Below are positions 34,552 through 43,285 of a stretch of DNA of 61,649 bases, in pieces. Each line of letters begins with the position of its first letter. The stretch's first letter is position 1. Origin of the DNA: CAZVNZ01 sp964628515 (lineage in GTDB: Bacteria > Bacillota > Clostridia > Christensenellales > Christensenellaceae); contig CAZVNZ010000018.1 in NCBI GenBank assembly GCA_964628515.1, positions 1 through 61,649 of the forward strand. Direction: 5' to 3'. Position numbers and translations under genes: made by a program. The notes beneath the pieces were generated by a model that was given only the letters and a program-made list of their open reading frames with translations, was not told where the DNA came from and did not search any database.

Positions 34552-35820
34552 ATGATAATAACTAAAAACGCCAAACAAGAGTTACAATCGGAAAAAACCT
34601 TAAACTTGTTTAAAACACTGTACCAAGACACCAACCACCCCACCCAAAGATACTTGCGTTTGCTTGAAGGCTATACAAACAACTTTGGAGAGCCCGAAAA
34701 AATCGGTATGTACAGCGCACCCGGCAGAAGCGAAATCGGCGGAAACCATACAGACCACCAAAACGGCTGTGTAGTTACTGCCTCCGTACAAAAGGATGTT
34801 GCAGGAATTGCAGGTTACAGCAACACGGATACCGTTACACTAATTTCCGAAGGGTACGGCACTTTTAGCGTGGATTTAAATAATTTAGAAGTAAATAAAG
34901 AGGAATACAACACAATACCTGCCTTAATACGTGGTATTTGTGCAAAATACATTCAACTTGGTTATAAAATTGCAGGGTTTAACGCTTATATTTCCTCGGA
35001 TGTGCTTGCAGGCTCGGGAATTTCCTCCTCCGCCTCCTTTGAGGTATGGCTGGGAATTGCCATAAACAATTTATTTTGCAAGGACGAAATAATCCCCGAG
35101 GAAATTGCAAAAATAGGGCAGTACAGCGAAAATATTTATTTTGGCAAGCCAAGCGGACTGCAAGACCAAATGGCAAGCTCTGTGGGTGGTATTGTTTTTA
35201 TAGATTTTAAAGACACCGCCTCCCCTGTTATTTGCAAGCTACCCTCCGATTTAGGCGCTTACACCCTGTGTATTATAGATTCCGGCGGAGACCACAGCGA
35301 TTTAACACCGGAGTATGCCGCCATACCCTACGATATGGAAAAAATTTCAGGGTATTTTAAGAAAAGCAAAATGCGAGAGGTGCAACCCTCTGATTTTTAT
35401 AAGGAATTTAGCAAGCTAAAAGATAAATTCCCCCACCGTGCCTTGCTAAGAGCGTATCACTTTACAGAAGAAAACCAAAGAGCAATTCACGAAAAGGAAA
35501 TGCTTATTAATGGGAACATACAGGGCTTTTTGCACCTTGTTAATCAATCGGGGCGTTCCTCTTATATGTATTTGCAAAATATTTTCCCCTCGGGTGCGGT
35601 GGAGCATCAAAATGTAGCTTTAGCCCTTTGCGTATGCGAAAAACTCTTAAATGGAAAGGGTGCTTGCAGGGTACACGGCGGTGGTTTTGCAGGTACGGTA
35701 CAAGCTTTTGTGCCCACGCAAGAAGTAGAAGCGTTTAAAAAAGGGTGCGAGGCTATGCTGACACAAGGGTGTTGCCATATTATGAATATCCGCTCGGTGG
35801 GTGGATGCGTAATATTATAG
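34552..35820 (+). CDS. galK: Galactokinase
   Basis: This 422-residue GHMP kinase phosphorylates galactose at C1. The N-terminal substrate motif reads APGRSEIGGNHTDHQNG, the form found in many Clostridia in place of the classical GRVNLIGEHTDY. The GHMP ATP motif is SGISSSASFE (about 165), and the C-terminal motif is RVHGGGFAGTVQAF (about 380). ATG at 34552 follows GGAG. The next gene on the strand is galT, so the Leloir pathway is present; no galE or free-standing epimerase was seen in the window. The two genes are separated by a 102-bp tandem repeat and a gap. Confidence 0.93.
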   Translation: MIITKNAKQELQSEKTLNLFKTLYQDTNHPTQRYLRLLEGYTNNFGEPEKIGMYSAPGRSEIGGNHTDHQNGCVVTASVQKDVAGIAGYSNTDTVTLISEGYGTFSVDLNNLEVNKEEYNTIPALIRGICAKYIQLGYKIAGFNAYISSDVLAGSGISSSASFEVWLGIAINNLFCKDEIIPEEIAKIGQYSENIYFGKPSGLQDQMASSVGGIVFIDFKDTASPVICKLPSDLGAYTLCIIDSGGDHSDLTPEYAAIPYDMEKISGYFKKSKMREVQPSDFYKEFSKLKDKFPHRALLRAYHFTEENQRAIHEKEMLINGNIQGFLHLVNQSGRSSYMYLQNIFPSGAVEHQNVALALCVCEKLLNGKGACRVHGGGFAGTVQAFVPTQEVEAFKKGCEAMLTQGCCHIMNIRSVGGCVIL

Positions 35821-36122
35821 CAACTTTATTTATATTGTTCGCTTTGCGAACAGAATTAATGTAGCTATATGTTCATTTTATACCTAAAGTTACTGCGTAA
35901 CTTTTGACAAAATGCTATATAGCAACTTTATTTATATTGTTCGCTTTGCGAACAGAATTAATGTAGCTATATNNNNNNNNNNNNNNNNNNNNNNNNNNNN
36001 NNNNNNNNNNNNNNNNNNNNNNNNNNNNNNNNNNNNNNNNNNNNNNNNNNNNNNNNNNNNNNNNNNNNNNNNGTTCATTTTATACCTAAAGTTACTGCGT
36101 AACTTTTGACAAAATGCTATAT
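35819..36122. repeat. 102-bp tandem repeat interrupted by a 100-N gap
   Basis: A 102-bp unit runs 35819-35920. The second copy starts at 35921, is broken by N at 35973-36072, and resumes in exact phase at 36073 to end at 36122. Each unit contains two short perfect hairpins, GTTCGC-TTT-GCGAAC and AAAGTTAC-TGC-GTAACTTT. Because the phase is kept, the gap stands for zero or a whole number of units, so the copy number is at least two. Apparent open frames across the N are not genes. Confidence 0.9.
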
Positions 36123-36165
36123 AACTTCTTATTATATAAATATTTTTCAAAGCGGGAGATAACTT

Positions 36166-37656
36166 ATGATAGATAACGCAATAAAATCTTTGGTAAACTA
36201 CGGAATTACCCATAAACTTATAAGCAAAGAGGACGAAATTTACGCAACCAATCGTATACTCGAAGTGCTTAATTTAGAAGATTACAAGGAAAATGCAACT
36301 GCAACTTATACCCATTTGGAAGAAATTTTAGAGCATTTGCTAAATTTTGCCTACGAAAATAAAATTATAGAGCAAAACACCGTAACATACAGAGATTTAC
36401 TGGATACAAAATTAATGGGGTGCATTACCCCCCCTCCAAGCATGGTTGTAGAAAAATTTTTTAAATTGTACAAAAAAAGCCCTAAAAATGCCACCCGTTT
36501 TTATTATGAGTTTTCTATGGCTACTGATTATATAAGAAAATATCGCACTAAAAAGGACGTGCGTTGGAAGGCAAAAACCAAGTACGGCGTCCTTGATATT
36601 ACAATAAATCTTGCCAAGCCGGAAAAAGACCCAAAAGACATAATTGCAGCCGGAAAGGCGGTGGCATCAGGCTACCCAAAATGCTTGCTTTGCTGTGAAA
36701 ACGAGGGTTACAGCGGTAGAATCAACTACCCTGCACGCCAAAATCACCGAATAATACCCATTAAATTAACCAAGGAAAACTGGTATTTACAGTATTCCCC
36801 CTATGTTTATTATAATGAGCATTGCATAGTGCTAAACGCAGAGCATACCCCTATGAAAATCGGGCTGTCCACCTTTACTAAGCTACTGGATTTTGTTAGG
36901 CAGTTTCCCCATTATTTTGTGGGGTCTAATGCGGATATTCCCATTGTGGGAGGCTCTATTTTGTCTCACGATCATTTCCAAGGGGGCAACTACACCTTCC
37001 CCATGGCAAAGGCAAAAGAGGATATTTTCTTTAAAGTAAAGGGTTTTGAAGATATTAAAACCACAAGCATAAAATGGCCGATGTTTGCCTTGCGACTTAC
37101 AAGCAAAAACCCAAGGCGCATAGCCCTTCTTGCAGATTATATACTGGAAAAATGGCGCACATATACGGACGAAGAGGCGTTTATATACTCCCACACCGAA
37201 AATACACCCCACAACACCATTACCCCTATTGCACGCAGAGTGGGGGATAGTTACCAATTAGACCTTGTTTTACGCAATAACATCACCACGAAAGAGCATC
37301 CTATGGGGGTTTTTCACCCACATGCCAATTTGCATCACATAAAAAAGGAAAACATCGGATTAATCGAGGTTATGGGGCTTGCGGTACTGCCCTCTCGCTT
37401 AAAATCCGAGACAGATATTTTGGCAAAGGCTTTGCTTAAGGGTGATGATGTGGGTAGCATAGAGGAAATTGCTCATCATAAAGATTGGGCGGAGGAGTTT
37501 GTTTTGCGCCACCCCCAAATTACCGAGGCGAATGTTCACAATATTATAAATGAAGAAATCGGCAAGGCTTTTTTGCAAGTTTTGGAAGATGCAGGAGTGT
37601 ATAAAAATACCAAGGAGGGCAAAAGTGCTTCCCTGCGTTTTATAAAAAGTCTGTAA
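36166..37656 (+). CDS. galT: UDP-glucose--hexose-1-phosphate uridylyltransferase, class II
   Basis: This 496-residue protein is the longer Gram-positive class of GalT. It moves UMP from UDP-glucose to galactose-1-phosphate. Diagnostic blocks are GYSGRINYPARQNHR, VGGSILSHDHFQGG (with the active-site His region), PMGVFHPHANLHHIKKENIGLIEVMG and LPSRL. The start ATG at 36166 follows GGGAGA. It lies directly after galK on the same strand. Its stop meets the stop of the convergent HD-GYP gene, leaving no room for a terminator. Confidence 0.94.
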   Translation: MIDNAIKSLVNYGITHKLISKEDEIYATNRILEVLNLEDYKENATATYTHLEEILEHLLNFAYENKIIEQNTVTYRDLLDTKLMGCITPPPSMVVEKFFKLYKKSPKNATRFYYEFSMATDYIRKYRTKKDVRWKAKTKYGVLDITINLAKPEKDPKDIIAAGKAVASGYPKCLLCCENEGYSGRINYPARQNHRIIPIKLTKENWYLQYSPYVYYNEHCIVLNAEHTPMKIGLSTFTKLLDFVRQFPHYFVGSNADIPIVGGSILSHDHFQGGNYTFPMAKAKEDIFFKVKGFEDIKTTSIKWPMFALRLTSKNPRRIALLADYILEKWRTYTDEEAFIYSHTENTPHNTITPIARRVGDSYQLDLVLRNNITTKEHPMGVFHPHANLHHIKKENIGLIEVMGLAVLPSRLKSETDILAKALLKGDDVGSIEEIAHHKDWAEEFVLRHPQITEANVHNIINEEIGKAFLQVLEDAGVYKNTKEGKSASLRFIKSL

Positions 37657-38739
37657 TTAAAGGGATTTTTTTATGGTGATGTTGTAGCAAGTTGGGTTTT
37701 GCAGTAAATTAATGTCGTATTTTGCCTTATAGTTTTCGTCTATTACTCGAACTAACGGGCGAAGGACGTTTTCTCCGTAATTTTTTACCACTATTGCAAT
37801 TTCTCCCGTACTTAGCTCCACTAAGCTACCCACAGGATAAATTGCCACTTTTTGCAGAAAAAATTTTAAAATTTCCGGGTCGAAGTGAGTGCCCGAAAAT
37901 GCCATAAGATACTCCACCGCCTCGGAGGACTGCATGGCGTTTCTATATGGGCGCTCGGAAGTTAGGGCATCAAACACATCGGAAATACTTATAATACGTG
38001 CATATGGATGAATTTTCTGCCTGTCTACCCCTCGTGGATAGCCTGTGCCGTCGTATTTTTCGTGATGGCTTTTTATTGCGGAAAGCACAGAGTGAGACAC
38101 CATATGAAACCGCTCTTCTAAAAGATCTCTACCTCTTGCGGGATGAGTTTTTATAACTTCAAATTCTTCGTAAGTCAGTTTATCCGGCTTATTTATTATT
38201 GATATGGGTATTGCTATTTTGCCTAAATCGTGTAGCAAGGACGCCGTAGAAAGCTCTCGTAATCTGGAGGAATTGTACCCTAAAGCCATACCGGTTGCAA
38301 CGCTTAATAAGGATACGCATAAAGAATGGGTGTAGGTGTAATCGTCGTGGCTTTTAAGCTCCACTAAATTTACCAACATCTCTCTATCCTTCATTACACT
38401 TTCCACAAGACCGCCCGCAACATTGGAAATACCGTCTATAACCTTTGGTGTAATCTCTTTTTTTATATCTCCAAAAGCGGTAAAAACGTTTTTAATTTCT
38501 GTGAGTGCCTTAATTTTAAGTTTGTCCTCTATTACGGATTGAGGACAAACGTCCCCCGTACCTTCGCTTTCTATATAAATACCCGGCACTTTATACCGTT
38601 TTAGTTTGTCTATAAGTTGGTCGTTTAAGGCTACCTTTTCTCTGATTAAGGGTATGCCAAAATTACGGCTTGTATTTACATTTACATCCTTACCAACTAC
38701 CATGCTTTCTTTTAGTTTTTGCACGGGCATATAAATCAT
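37657..38739 (-). CDS. HD-GYP domain protein, probable c-di-GMP phosphodiesterase
   Basis: This 360-residue protein has an N-terminal regulatory region (1-125) starting MPVQKLKESMVVGKDV, found before many HD-GYP domains, and the catalytic domain (about 130-300). The metal-binding HD is in LLHDLGKIAIP, the second His in KTHPARG, and the GYP signature is HHEKYDGTGYPRG. ISDVFDALTSERPYR completes the domain. It would hydrolyse c-di-GMP, opposing the cyclase at 5767-7476. A small C-terminal beta domain (VGSLVELSTGEIAIV) follows. No membrane helix is seen. Confidence 0.88.
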   Translation of the reverse strand: MIYMPVQKLKESMVVGKDVNVNTSRNFGIPLIREKVALNDQLIDKLKRYKVPGIYIESEGTGDVCPQSVIEDKLKIKALTEIKNVFTAFGDIKKEITPKVIDGISNVAGGLVESVMKDREMLVNLVELKSHDDYTYTHSLCVSLLSVATGMALGYNSSRLRELSTASLLHDLGKIAIPISIINKPDKLTYEEFEVIKTHPARGRDLLEERFHMVSHSVLSAIKSHHEKYDGTGYPRGVDRQKIHPYARIISISDVFDALTSERPYRNAMQSSEAVEYLMAFSGTHFDPEILKFFLQKVAIYPVGSLVELSTGEIAIVVKNYGENVLRPLVRVIDENYKAKYDINLLQNPTCYNITIKKSL

Positions 38740-38843
38740 AATTTATTTCACCGGTCCAAATAGTCGAATTAATTTCATTGTTCTCTGTATAAGCTAAATT
38801 ATACTTGTTACAGAAGGGTTTGTCAAAAAAAATTTGTGCGCTT

Positions 38844-40016
38844 TTACTTATTTTTGTATTTATACATACCTGTTGTAATATCTTTTAATACCAAACCAAG
38901 TTTGTTTAACTCTAAATCTTCGATTTCTACCACGCAAATTTTTAGCAGTTTTGCCCTTAAATAAAGGTTGTAATGCTCTTTAAATATGTTTCTTGATGTT
39001 ACCATTACCGTTTTTGCTAGGCTGCCGCCAAATTTATTGCTTAAAAGCCGTATTTCGTTTAATGCAAATGTATCGGGTACTCCCGTTTTGCAGGATATAA
39101 ATATGGGTCTTGCGCCTTTAACCAGTATTACGTCTATCTCGTTTTTTGCTGTGCTTTCGTCAAAAGTCTCGCTGTCCCAGTTTAGTACCACGCTCATTTG
39201 CACATCATCAAAATAATTGCTTTTTACGGCGGCAATATAGGTAAATAATTCCAGCCACACACCTTGAATTTTTAACCATTGCTTTATTGTTTGATTTTTG
39301 TACATAAAAGAAACACCTTTTGCACTTACTTTTAAACTGTTAATAACCCCTAAATTATTTAATTTGTTTAGTATTCTTGCTATCCCCTCCCCCGTTTTTG
39401 CACCTAAAAAGCGTAAGTCTATATCCTCGTTTGCCTTTTTTGTTTGGAGATATTTTACAAAATACCCCCATTTTGCCACATTTTCTTTAAAAACATCAAA
39501 TATGCTGAGTATTTCTTCAAAATCCCCTATGGGTACATCTTTCTCACAATGTCCGCAACGCTCGTAGGTAGCACCGTATAATTTTAGTATTTGAGCCACG
39601 TTAAATGCGGACAGCTCAAAACTTTCTTTGTATTTTCCGCACCCTATTACATCTATTAGCTTGCCTTGTATTAAATCTAAATAAAAGGCAGGTACATTGT
39701 TTTCTTTGCAGTAAATGCCGGCGCAAATAAGCATTAATTCCCTGCCACCCGTAAAATCAAACACGCAATCTTCAAACTCCGTAGCTATTTTTTTGCATGT
39801 TTCCGTGATTTCTGCTATGTTTGTTCTGCTTACCTCGTAAAAATACATTGTGCATTGCAAATTCCTTATTGCAAGTAACTCCCCCAACCCCTTTTTGTTT
39901 AACTGCGTAACTTTAGAGCGTTCACAAATAAATACCAAATTTTCGGGATTAAAACAACAGGCGGAGGCTATGTTTTTTAGGGAATCCAAATCATAAAATT
40001 CTACGAGAGTTTTCAA
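38844..40016 (-). CDS. Can2/Card1-like CARF nuclease (DUF1887)
   Basis: The start is TTG at 40016, with GAGGTG seven nt upstream. The roughly 390-residue protein begins with a CARF domain (1-150) bearing CVFDFTGGRELMLICAG, the ligand-loop pattern. A winged helix follows (about 210-270, TGEGIARILNKLNNLGVIN), then a C-terminal PD-(D/E)xK nuclease: GVWLELFTYIAA, NEIDVILVKGARPIFISCKTG. This is the layout of DUF1887 effectors that bind cyclic oligoadenylate made by Cas10 and then cut nucleic acid. The third motif reads SCK where many nucleases have ExK. It is 5.5 kb from the array and 8.6 kb from cas2, not next to cas genes. A minus-strand promoter (TTGTCA, 17 nt, TACAAT) lies near 40100. Confidence 0.78.
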   Translation of the reverse strand: MKTLVEFYDLDSLKNIASACCFNPENLVFICERSKVTQLNKKGLGELLAIRNLQCTMYFYEVSRTNIAEITETCKKIATEFEDCVFDFTGGRELMLICAGIYCKENNVPAFYLDLIQGKLIDVIGCGKYKESFELSAFNVAQILKLYGATYERCGHCEKDVPIGDFEEILSIFDVFKENVAKWGYFVKYLQTKKANEDIDLRFLGAKTGEGIARILNKLNNLGVINSLKVSAKGVSFMYKNQTIKQWLKIQGVWLELFTYIAAVKSNYFDDVQMSVVLNWDSETFDESTAKNEIDVILVKGARPIFISCKTGVPDTFALNEIRLLSNKFGGSLAKTVMVTSRNIFKEHYNLYLRAKLLKICVVEIEDLELNKLGLVLKDITTGMYKYKNK

Positions 40017-40138
40017 ATGTCTGCACCTCACAATATACTATTTTGGTTGCGTAAAACTATATTTATATTTTTATTGTAATATTATAAAACACTTTTGACA
40101 AAATTTCAATTAATTGCAGTTTAGATACTTGACTAAAT

Positions 40139-40167
40139 TCTATAAAATAGGTAATATAGTTATTGTA
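40139..40167 (+). promoter_or_regulatory. Promoter of the CheW-CZB gene pair
   Basis: TTGACT at 40139-40144 and TAATAT at 40162-40167 are 17 nt apart. Another TTGACA sits at 40095-40100 without a good -10. The pair drives the gene at 40221, whose ATG follows GGGAGG. The vegetative consensus is a good fit; no sigma-D type flagellar promoter was seen. Confidence 0.6.
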
Positions 40168-40220
40168 AAACTAACTCTTACTTACTGTGCGCAATACAAA
40201 GTTTAATTTCGGGAGGCAAA

Positions 40221-41024
40221 ATGGACGAAAATAATAAAACTATTTCAAACACCATTTATCCGTGGGTAACATTTAAAATTCACAGCGATAATTACTGTAT
40301 TTCCAGCGAAAACGTGGTTCAGGTATTAATGAACGACAAAATAACTCCCTTGCCGGAAAGTCCACCCTACTACCTTGGTATTTCTTATGTGTACGGCGAG
40401 TATTACCCTATTATTGATATGCGTGTTTTATTTGGCTTAGAGCCCTTATCTACTGATGTTGAGGTGTTTGCGGACATTAAGTCCAAACATCTTGAATGGG
40501 TTAGTGTTTTAGAGGAAAGTGTGGAAAGCCATAAACCCTTTGCACTGACAAGAGACCCTCTAAAATGCTCTTTTGGTGTTTGGTACAACTCTTACAGGGG
40601 TAAAAACGCCACCATAAACTCTATTTTATCCAAAATACATAAACCCCACAACGAAATGCATCACCAAGCGGTAATAATAGATAAATGCAGAGAAAATAAT
40701 GACGAAGCAGGGGTTTTAGAGGCTTTTGCCAAGGCAAAGCAGTTATGCGAAGGTAAAATAGTACCCCTTTTAGAAGAGCTTATAGAAACCTACGCCGCCC
40801 AAAACAGGGGTATGGTTATACTAATAAGCAAGGGAGAGGCTAAACTGGGACTTTTGGTAGACGAGATTTCCTCCATAGAGGATTTTGACGGTAGCGCATT
40901 GGACAGCAATATTTTAGAGCATAATTCTAATCAATATCTAAGCAATGTAATAACAACACCCGATAGTAACCAATATTTAGAGCTTGACACAAAGGAATTG
41001 TTTGAGCTTGTTTCTACTCTATAA
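40221..41024 (+). CDS. CheW protein with inserted CZB domain (copy 1)
   Basis: This 267-residue protein is a CheW adaptor split by a zinc-binding CZB module. The CheW first half is residues 1-75 (WVTFKIHSDNYCISSENVVQV, then YYPIIDMRVLFGL). The inserted CZB is about 90-170: HLEWVSVLEESV, DPLKCSFGVWYNSY and KPHNEMHHQ, giving the conserved His, Cys, His, His zinc set. CheW resumes at about 200 with GMVILISKGEAKLGLLVDEISSI. It should couple receptors to CheA while sensing zinc or an oxidant through the Cys. The second copy follows 18 bp on. Flagellar or cheA genes are not in the window. Confidence 0.82.
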   Translation: MDENNKTISNTIYPWVTFKIHSDNYCISSENVVQVLMNDKITPLPESPPYYLGISYVYGEYYPIIDMRVLFGLEPLSTDVEVFADIKSKHLEWVSVLEESVESHKPFALTRDPLKCSFGVWYNSYRGKNATINSILSKIHKPHNEMHHQAVIIDKCRENNDEAGVLEAFAKAKQLCEGKIVPLLEELIETYAAQNRGMVILISKGEAKLGLLVDEISSIEDFDGSALDSNILEHNSNQYLSNVITTPDSNQYLELDTKELFELVSTL

Positions 41025-41042
41025 AAATAAAGGAAGTAGTAT

Positions 41043-41858
41043 ATGGCAAATGTTCTTGAAAACGATACCACGGAAATAAGTAGAAGTACCCACCCTTGGG
41101 TAACTTTTACGGTGAACGCACAAAATTACTGTATTTCCAGCGAATTTGTAATACAGATGATAATTAAGTGTACGGTAACACCCGTTCCTCATTCCCCCAC
41201 TTACAATCTTGGGATTGCAAATGTCAGAGGGGAGAATTTTCCTATTATAGATTTACGTAATTTATTTGGTTTAAATACCTTAGAAGAATCCATAGACGCC
41301 TTTTCTTCCATGAAGGAAAAGCACTTAAATTGGATTTCTAAACTTGAAGAATGTATGAGCACGGGTGCGTATTTCGATTTACCGAGAAACCCGTCTAAAT
41401 GCTCTTTTGGGTTATGGTACGAGAATTTTTCCACAGAAAACATCTCCATTAACTATATTTTGGGCAAAATAGACAAGCCCCACAAAGAAATGCACATCCA
41501 AGCGGATATTATAGACACCTGCAAAGCGAGGGGGGATATGGCAGGCGCAAATGCGGCTTTCGAAAGAGCGCAATATTTGTGTCAACAAGTGATAGTGCCT
41601 CTGTTAGATTCTCTTATAGAAGCCTATATTACCGCAACTAAGGGTATGATAATCCTACTAAAAAAAGACGAAAAAAAATTAGGATTGCTTGCGGACAACA
41701 TTACATCCATAGAAAGTTTTGAAGGTGCCAAGAAAAACAGCTCCGCACTTCAAGATGACAGTAGCGAATATGTGGAAAACATCATCTACACAGGGGATGA
41801 CAGGGTGTTTTTGGAAATAGACACGGATGCAATGTTTAGCTTGACTAATAGTTTATAA
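41043..41858 (+). CDS. CheW protein with inserted CZB domain (copy 2)
   Basis: This 271-residue tandem paralogue of the preceding gene has the same layout. CheW part one is WVTFTVNAQNYCISSEFVIQM, then FPIIDLRNLFGL. The CZB insert is HLNWISKLEECM, NPSKCSFGLWYENF and KPHKEMHIQ, again with His, Cys, His, His. The last part is GMIILLKKDEKKLGLLADNITSIESF. Compared with copy 1 it has more charged replacements, yet all four putative metal ligands are kept, so both copies are probably functional. The gene ends 24 bp before a bidirectional terminator at 41883-41918. Confidence 0.82.
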   Translation: MANVLENDTTEISRSTHPWVTFTVNAQNYCISSEFVIQMIIKCTVTPVPHSPTYNLGIANVRGENFPIIDLRNLFGLNTLEESIDAFSSMKEKHLNWISKLEECMSTGAYFDLPRNPSKCSFGLWYENFSTENISINYILGKIDKPHKEMHIQADIIDTCKARGDMAGANAAFERAQYLCQQVIVPLLDSLIEAYITATKGMIILLKKDEKKLGLLADNITSIESFEGAKKNSSALQDDSSEYVENIIYTGDDRVFLEIDTDAMFSLTNSL

Positions 41859-41882
41859 GGTAAATGCTAATCTCTAACCACT

Positions 41883-41918
41883 AAAAAAGCCCAAGTACCA
41901 AGGTACTTAGGCTTTTAT
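41883..41918. terminator. Bidirectional intrinsic terminator
   Basis: The stem AGCCCAAGTACC pairs with GGTACTTAGGCT around AA with one G-T pair, flanked by A and T runs on both sides. It ends the CheW-CZB message on the plus strand and the binding-protein message on the minus strand. Confidence 0.85.
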
Positions 41919-41927
41919 TGTGAAAAA

Positions 41928-42935
41928 TTAGCCGTATATTTCTTCTTTGGTATAAGCGCCGGAGTCTATTAAAATTCTGTCTATATTCTCCTTTACTATT
42001 AGCTGTCCTGTAATAAGTGCCGAGGGAATATTAGTTCCACTTTCGTTATCTAACTCTGTATTTATTTGGGGTTGCTCCCCTTTTGCCAACAACACCGCTT
42101 GCTCTACTGCAAGGCAGGCAAGTTCTTTGGAGTTCATATATACGCTACACCCTTGTGTGCCGTCTAATATGCGTTTTACCGCTTCTAACTCTGCATCCAT
42201 TCCTGTAATTGCAACATCTTTTGTTATACCAAGCTCGGCAATAACCTCCGCACAAGCACCTGCAACTTTATCGTTTGGTGCTAAAATTGCGTCTACATTA
42301 CCGTTATTTTTGGTTATTGCATCTTTAACAAGTTTTTTAGCCTCATCAGGAGACCAGCCGGGAACACTTGCATCTAACAATACATTAATATCGTCTTTAA
42401 TGGGGCTTAATCCTTCTAATGCACCCTTGTACAATAAGTCCGAAACATTTTTATCTTTTTCGTCCCCCGAAAGTAATATGTAGTCACCTTTTATTGCCGT
42501 TTCTGTTAGGTACTCTCCCATTTTTCTGCCTATAAACACGCAATCGTAGCCTACAAACATATCAATCTTCTCGCCAAAGATAAGACCAGCATAGCTAATT
42601 ACCTTAACATTTTTGCTTTTTGCGTAGTCTACAACTTCCTTCATACTGTGGGCATCTCTGGCACGCACAATAAGCGTATTTATTCCGCTATCTATAAGCT
42701 CTGTACACTCTTCCTTAAAGGGTTTTTTCTCCTCGTCGGCATTTAAACGGGTTTGTATGTTTATGTTGTTTTCTTTTGCGTATTCTTCCATAAACGCTAT
42801 TTCTTTTGCCCATCTTGTAGCAGGCCCCACACCAAAAGCAACTCCGATTTTTACTTCCTGGCTTTTAGGACTGCAACCCACTTGAAATAATCCAACTAAA
42901 CTTAAACAAAGTATAAATAAAACAATTTTTTTCAT
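41928..42935 (-). CDS. Orphan sugar-binding lipoprotein (RbsB/MglB fold)
   Basis: This 335-residue protein has a lipoprotein signal (KKIVLFILCLSLVGLFQVGC, lipobox Cys 21) and a periplasmic-binding type 1 fold: VKIGVAFGVGPATRWAKE, INTLIVRARDAHSM, VFIGRKMGEYLTETA, VDAILAPNDKVAGACAEVIAEL. No permease or ATPase gene adjoins it. It lies between CheW-CZB genes and a chemoreceptor, so presenting a ligand to the receptor rather than transport is likely. It resembles the extracellular xylose/galactose sensors of Clostridia. Downstream terminator at 41883-41918. Confidence 0.82.
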   Translation of the reverse strand: MKKIVLFILCLSLVGLFQVGCSPKSQEVKIGVAFGVGPATRWAKEIAFMEEYAKENNINIQTRLNADEEKKPFKEECTELIDSGINTLIVRARDAHSMKEVVDYAKSKNVKVISYAGLIFGEKIDMFVGYDCVFIGRKMGEYLTETAIKGDYILLSGDEKDKNVSDLLYKGALEGLSPIKDDINVLLDASVPGWSPDEAKKLVKDAITKNNGNVDAILAPNDKVAGACAEVIAELGITKDVAITGMDAELEAVKRILDGTQGCSVYMNSKELACLAVEQAVLLAKGEQPQINTELDNESGTNIPSALITGQLIVKENIDRILIDSGAYTKEEIYG

Positions 42936-43285
42936 CTTGTGTCGTGCGACACTCGCAATGTCCGCACAAACCTCCCTTAAAATACTTGCGTTTTTTGCCC
43001 GCTCGGCGTAGTTTTTTGTATAACACTATTAGCCTATGCCACATATAAACATAGTAAATCTATTAGTCTTATTCTTAAATATTTATTTTTTGGTTATCGT
43101 AGCTATATTATAGCATTGAGTCTTAATTTTGTCACCTGTTTTTTATAGTTTTTACTAAATTAGACTGTTTTCTATATTATGAAAATATAATAATAACAAA
43201 AAACACCGTAGGTATGGCTTTTTTGTACCTACGGTGTTTTAATTCTTAATACTTTTTTCTATCTACTCGTTTGAGTGGAAAAAGA
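42936..43285. other. Intergenic region with hairpin and terminator
   Basis: No gene is supported in these 350 bp. A short perfect palindrome, GTGTCG then CGACAC separated by TG, lies at about 42938-42951 close to the lipoprotein start. A strong bidirectional terminator at 43200-43240 follows the chemoreceptor gene. The rest is AT-rich, presumably the promoter of the lipoprotein gene; no riboswitch pattern was recognised. Confidence 0.6.
43200..43240. terminator. Bidirectional intrinsic terminator
   Basis: Perfect 15-bp arms (AAAACACCGTAGGTA and its complement) enclose an 11-nt loop and end in T on the plus side and A on the other. It terminates the chemoreceptor message on the minus strand and blocks reading from the lipoprotein side. 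Confidence 0.9.

Noticed and set aside
35912..36213. Open frames over the N block between galK and galT
   Set aside because: They exist only because N was translated as unknown residues; both ends are tandem repeat DNA.
42936..43199. Riboswitch upstream of the orphan lipoprotein
   Set aside because: No conserved core of a known class was recognised; only a short palindrome is present.
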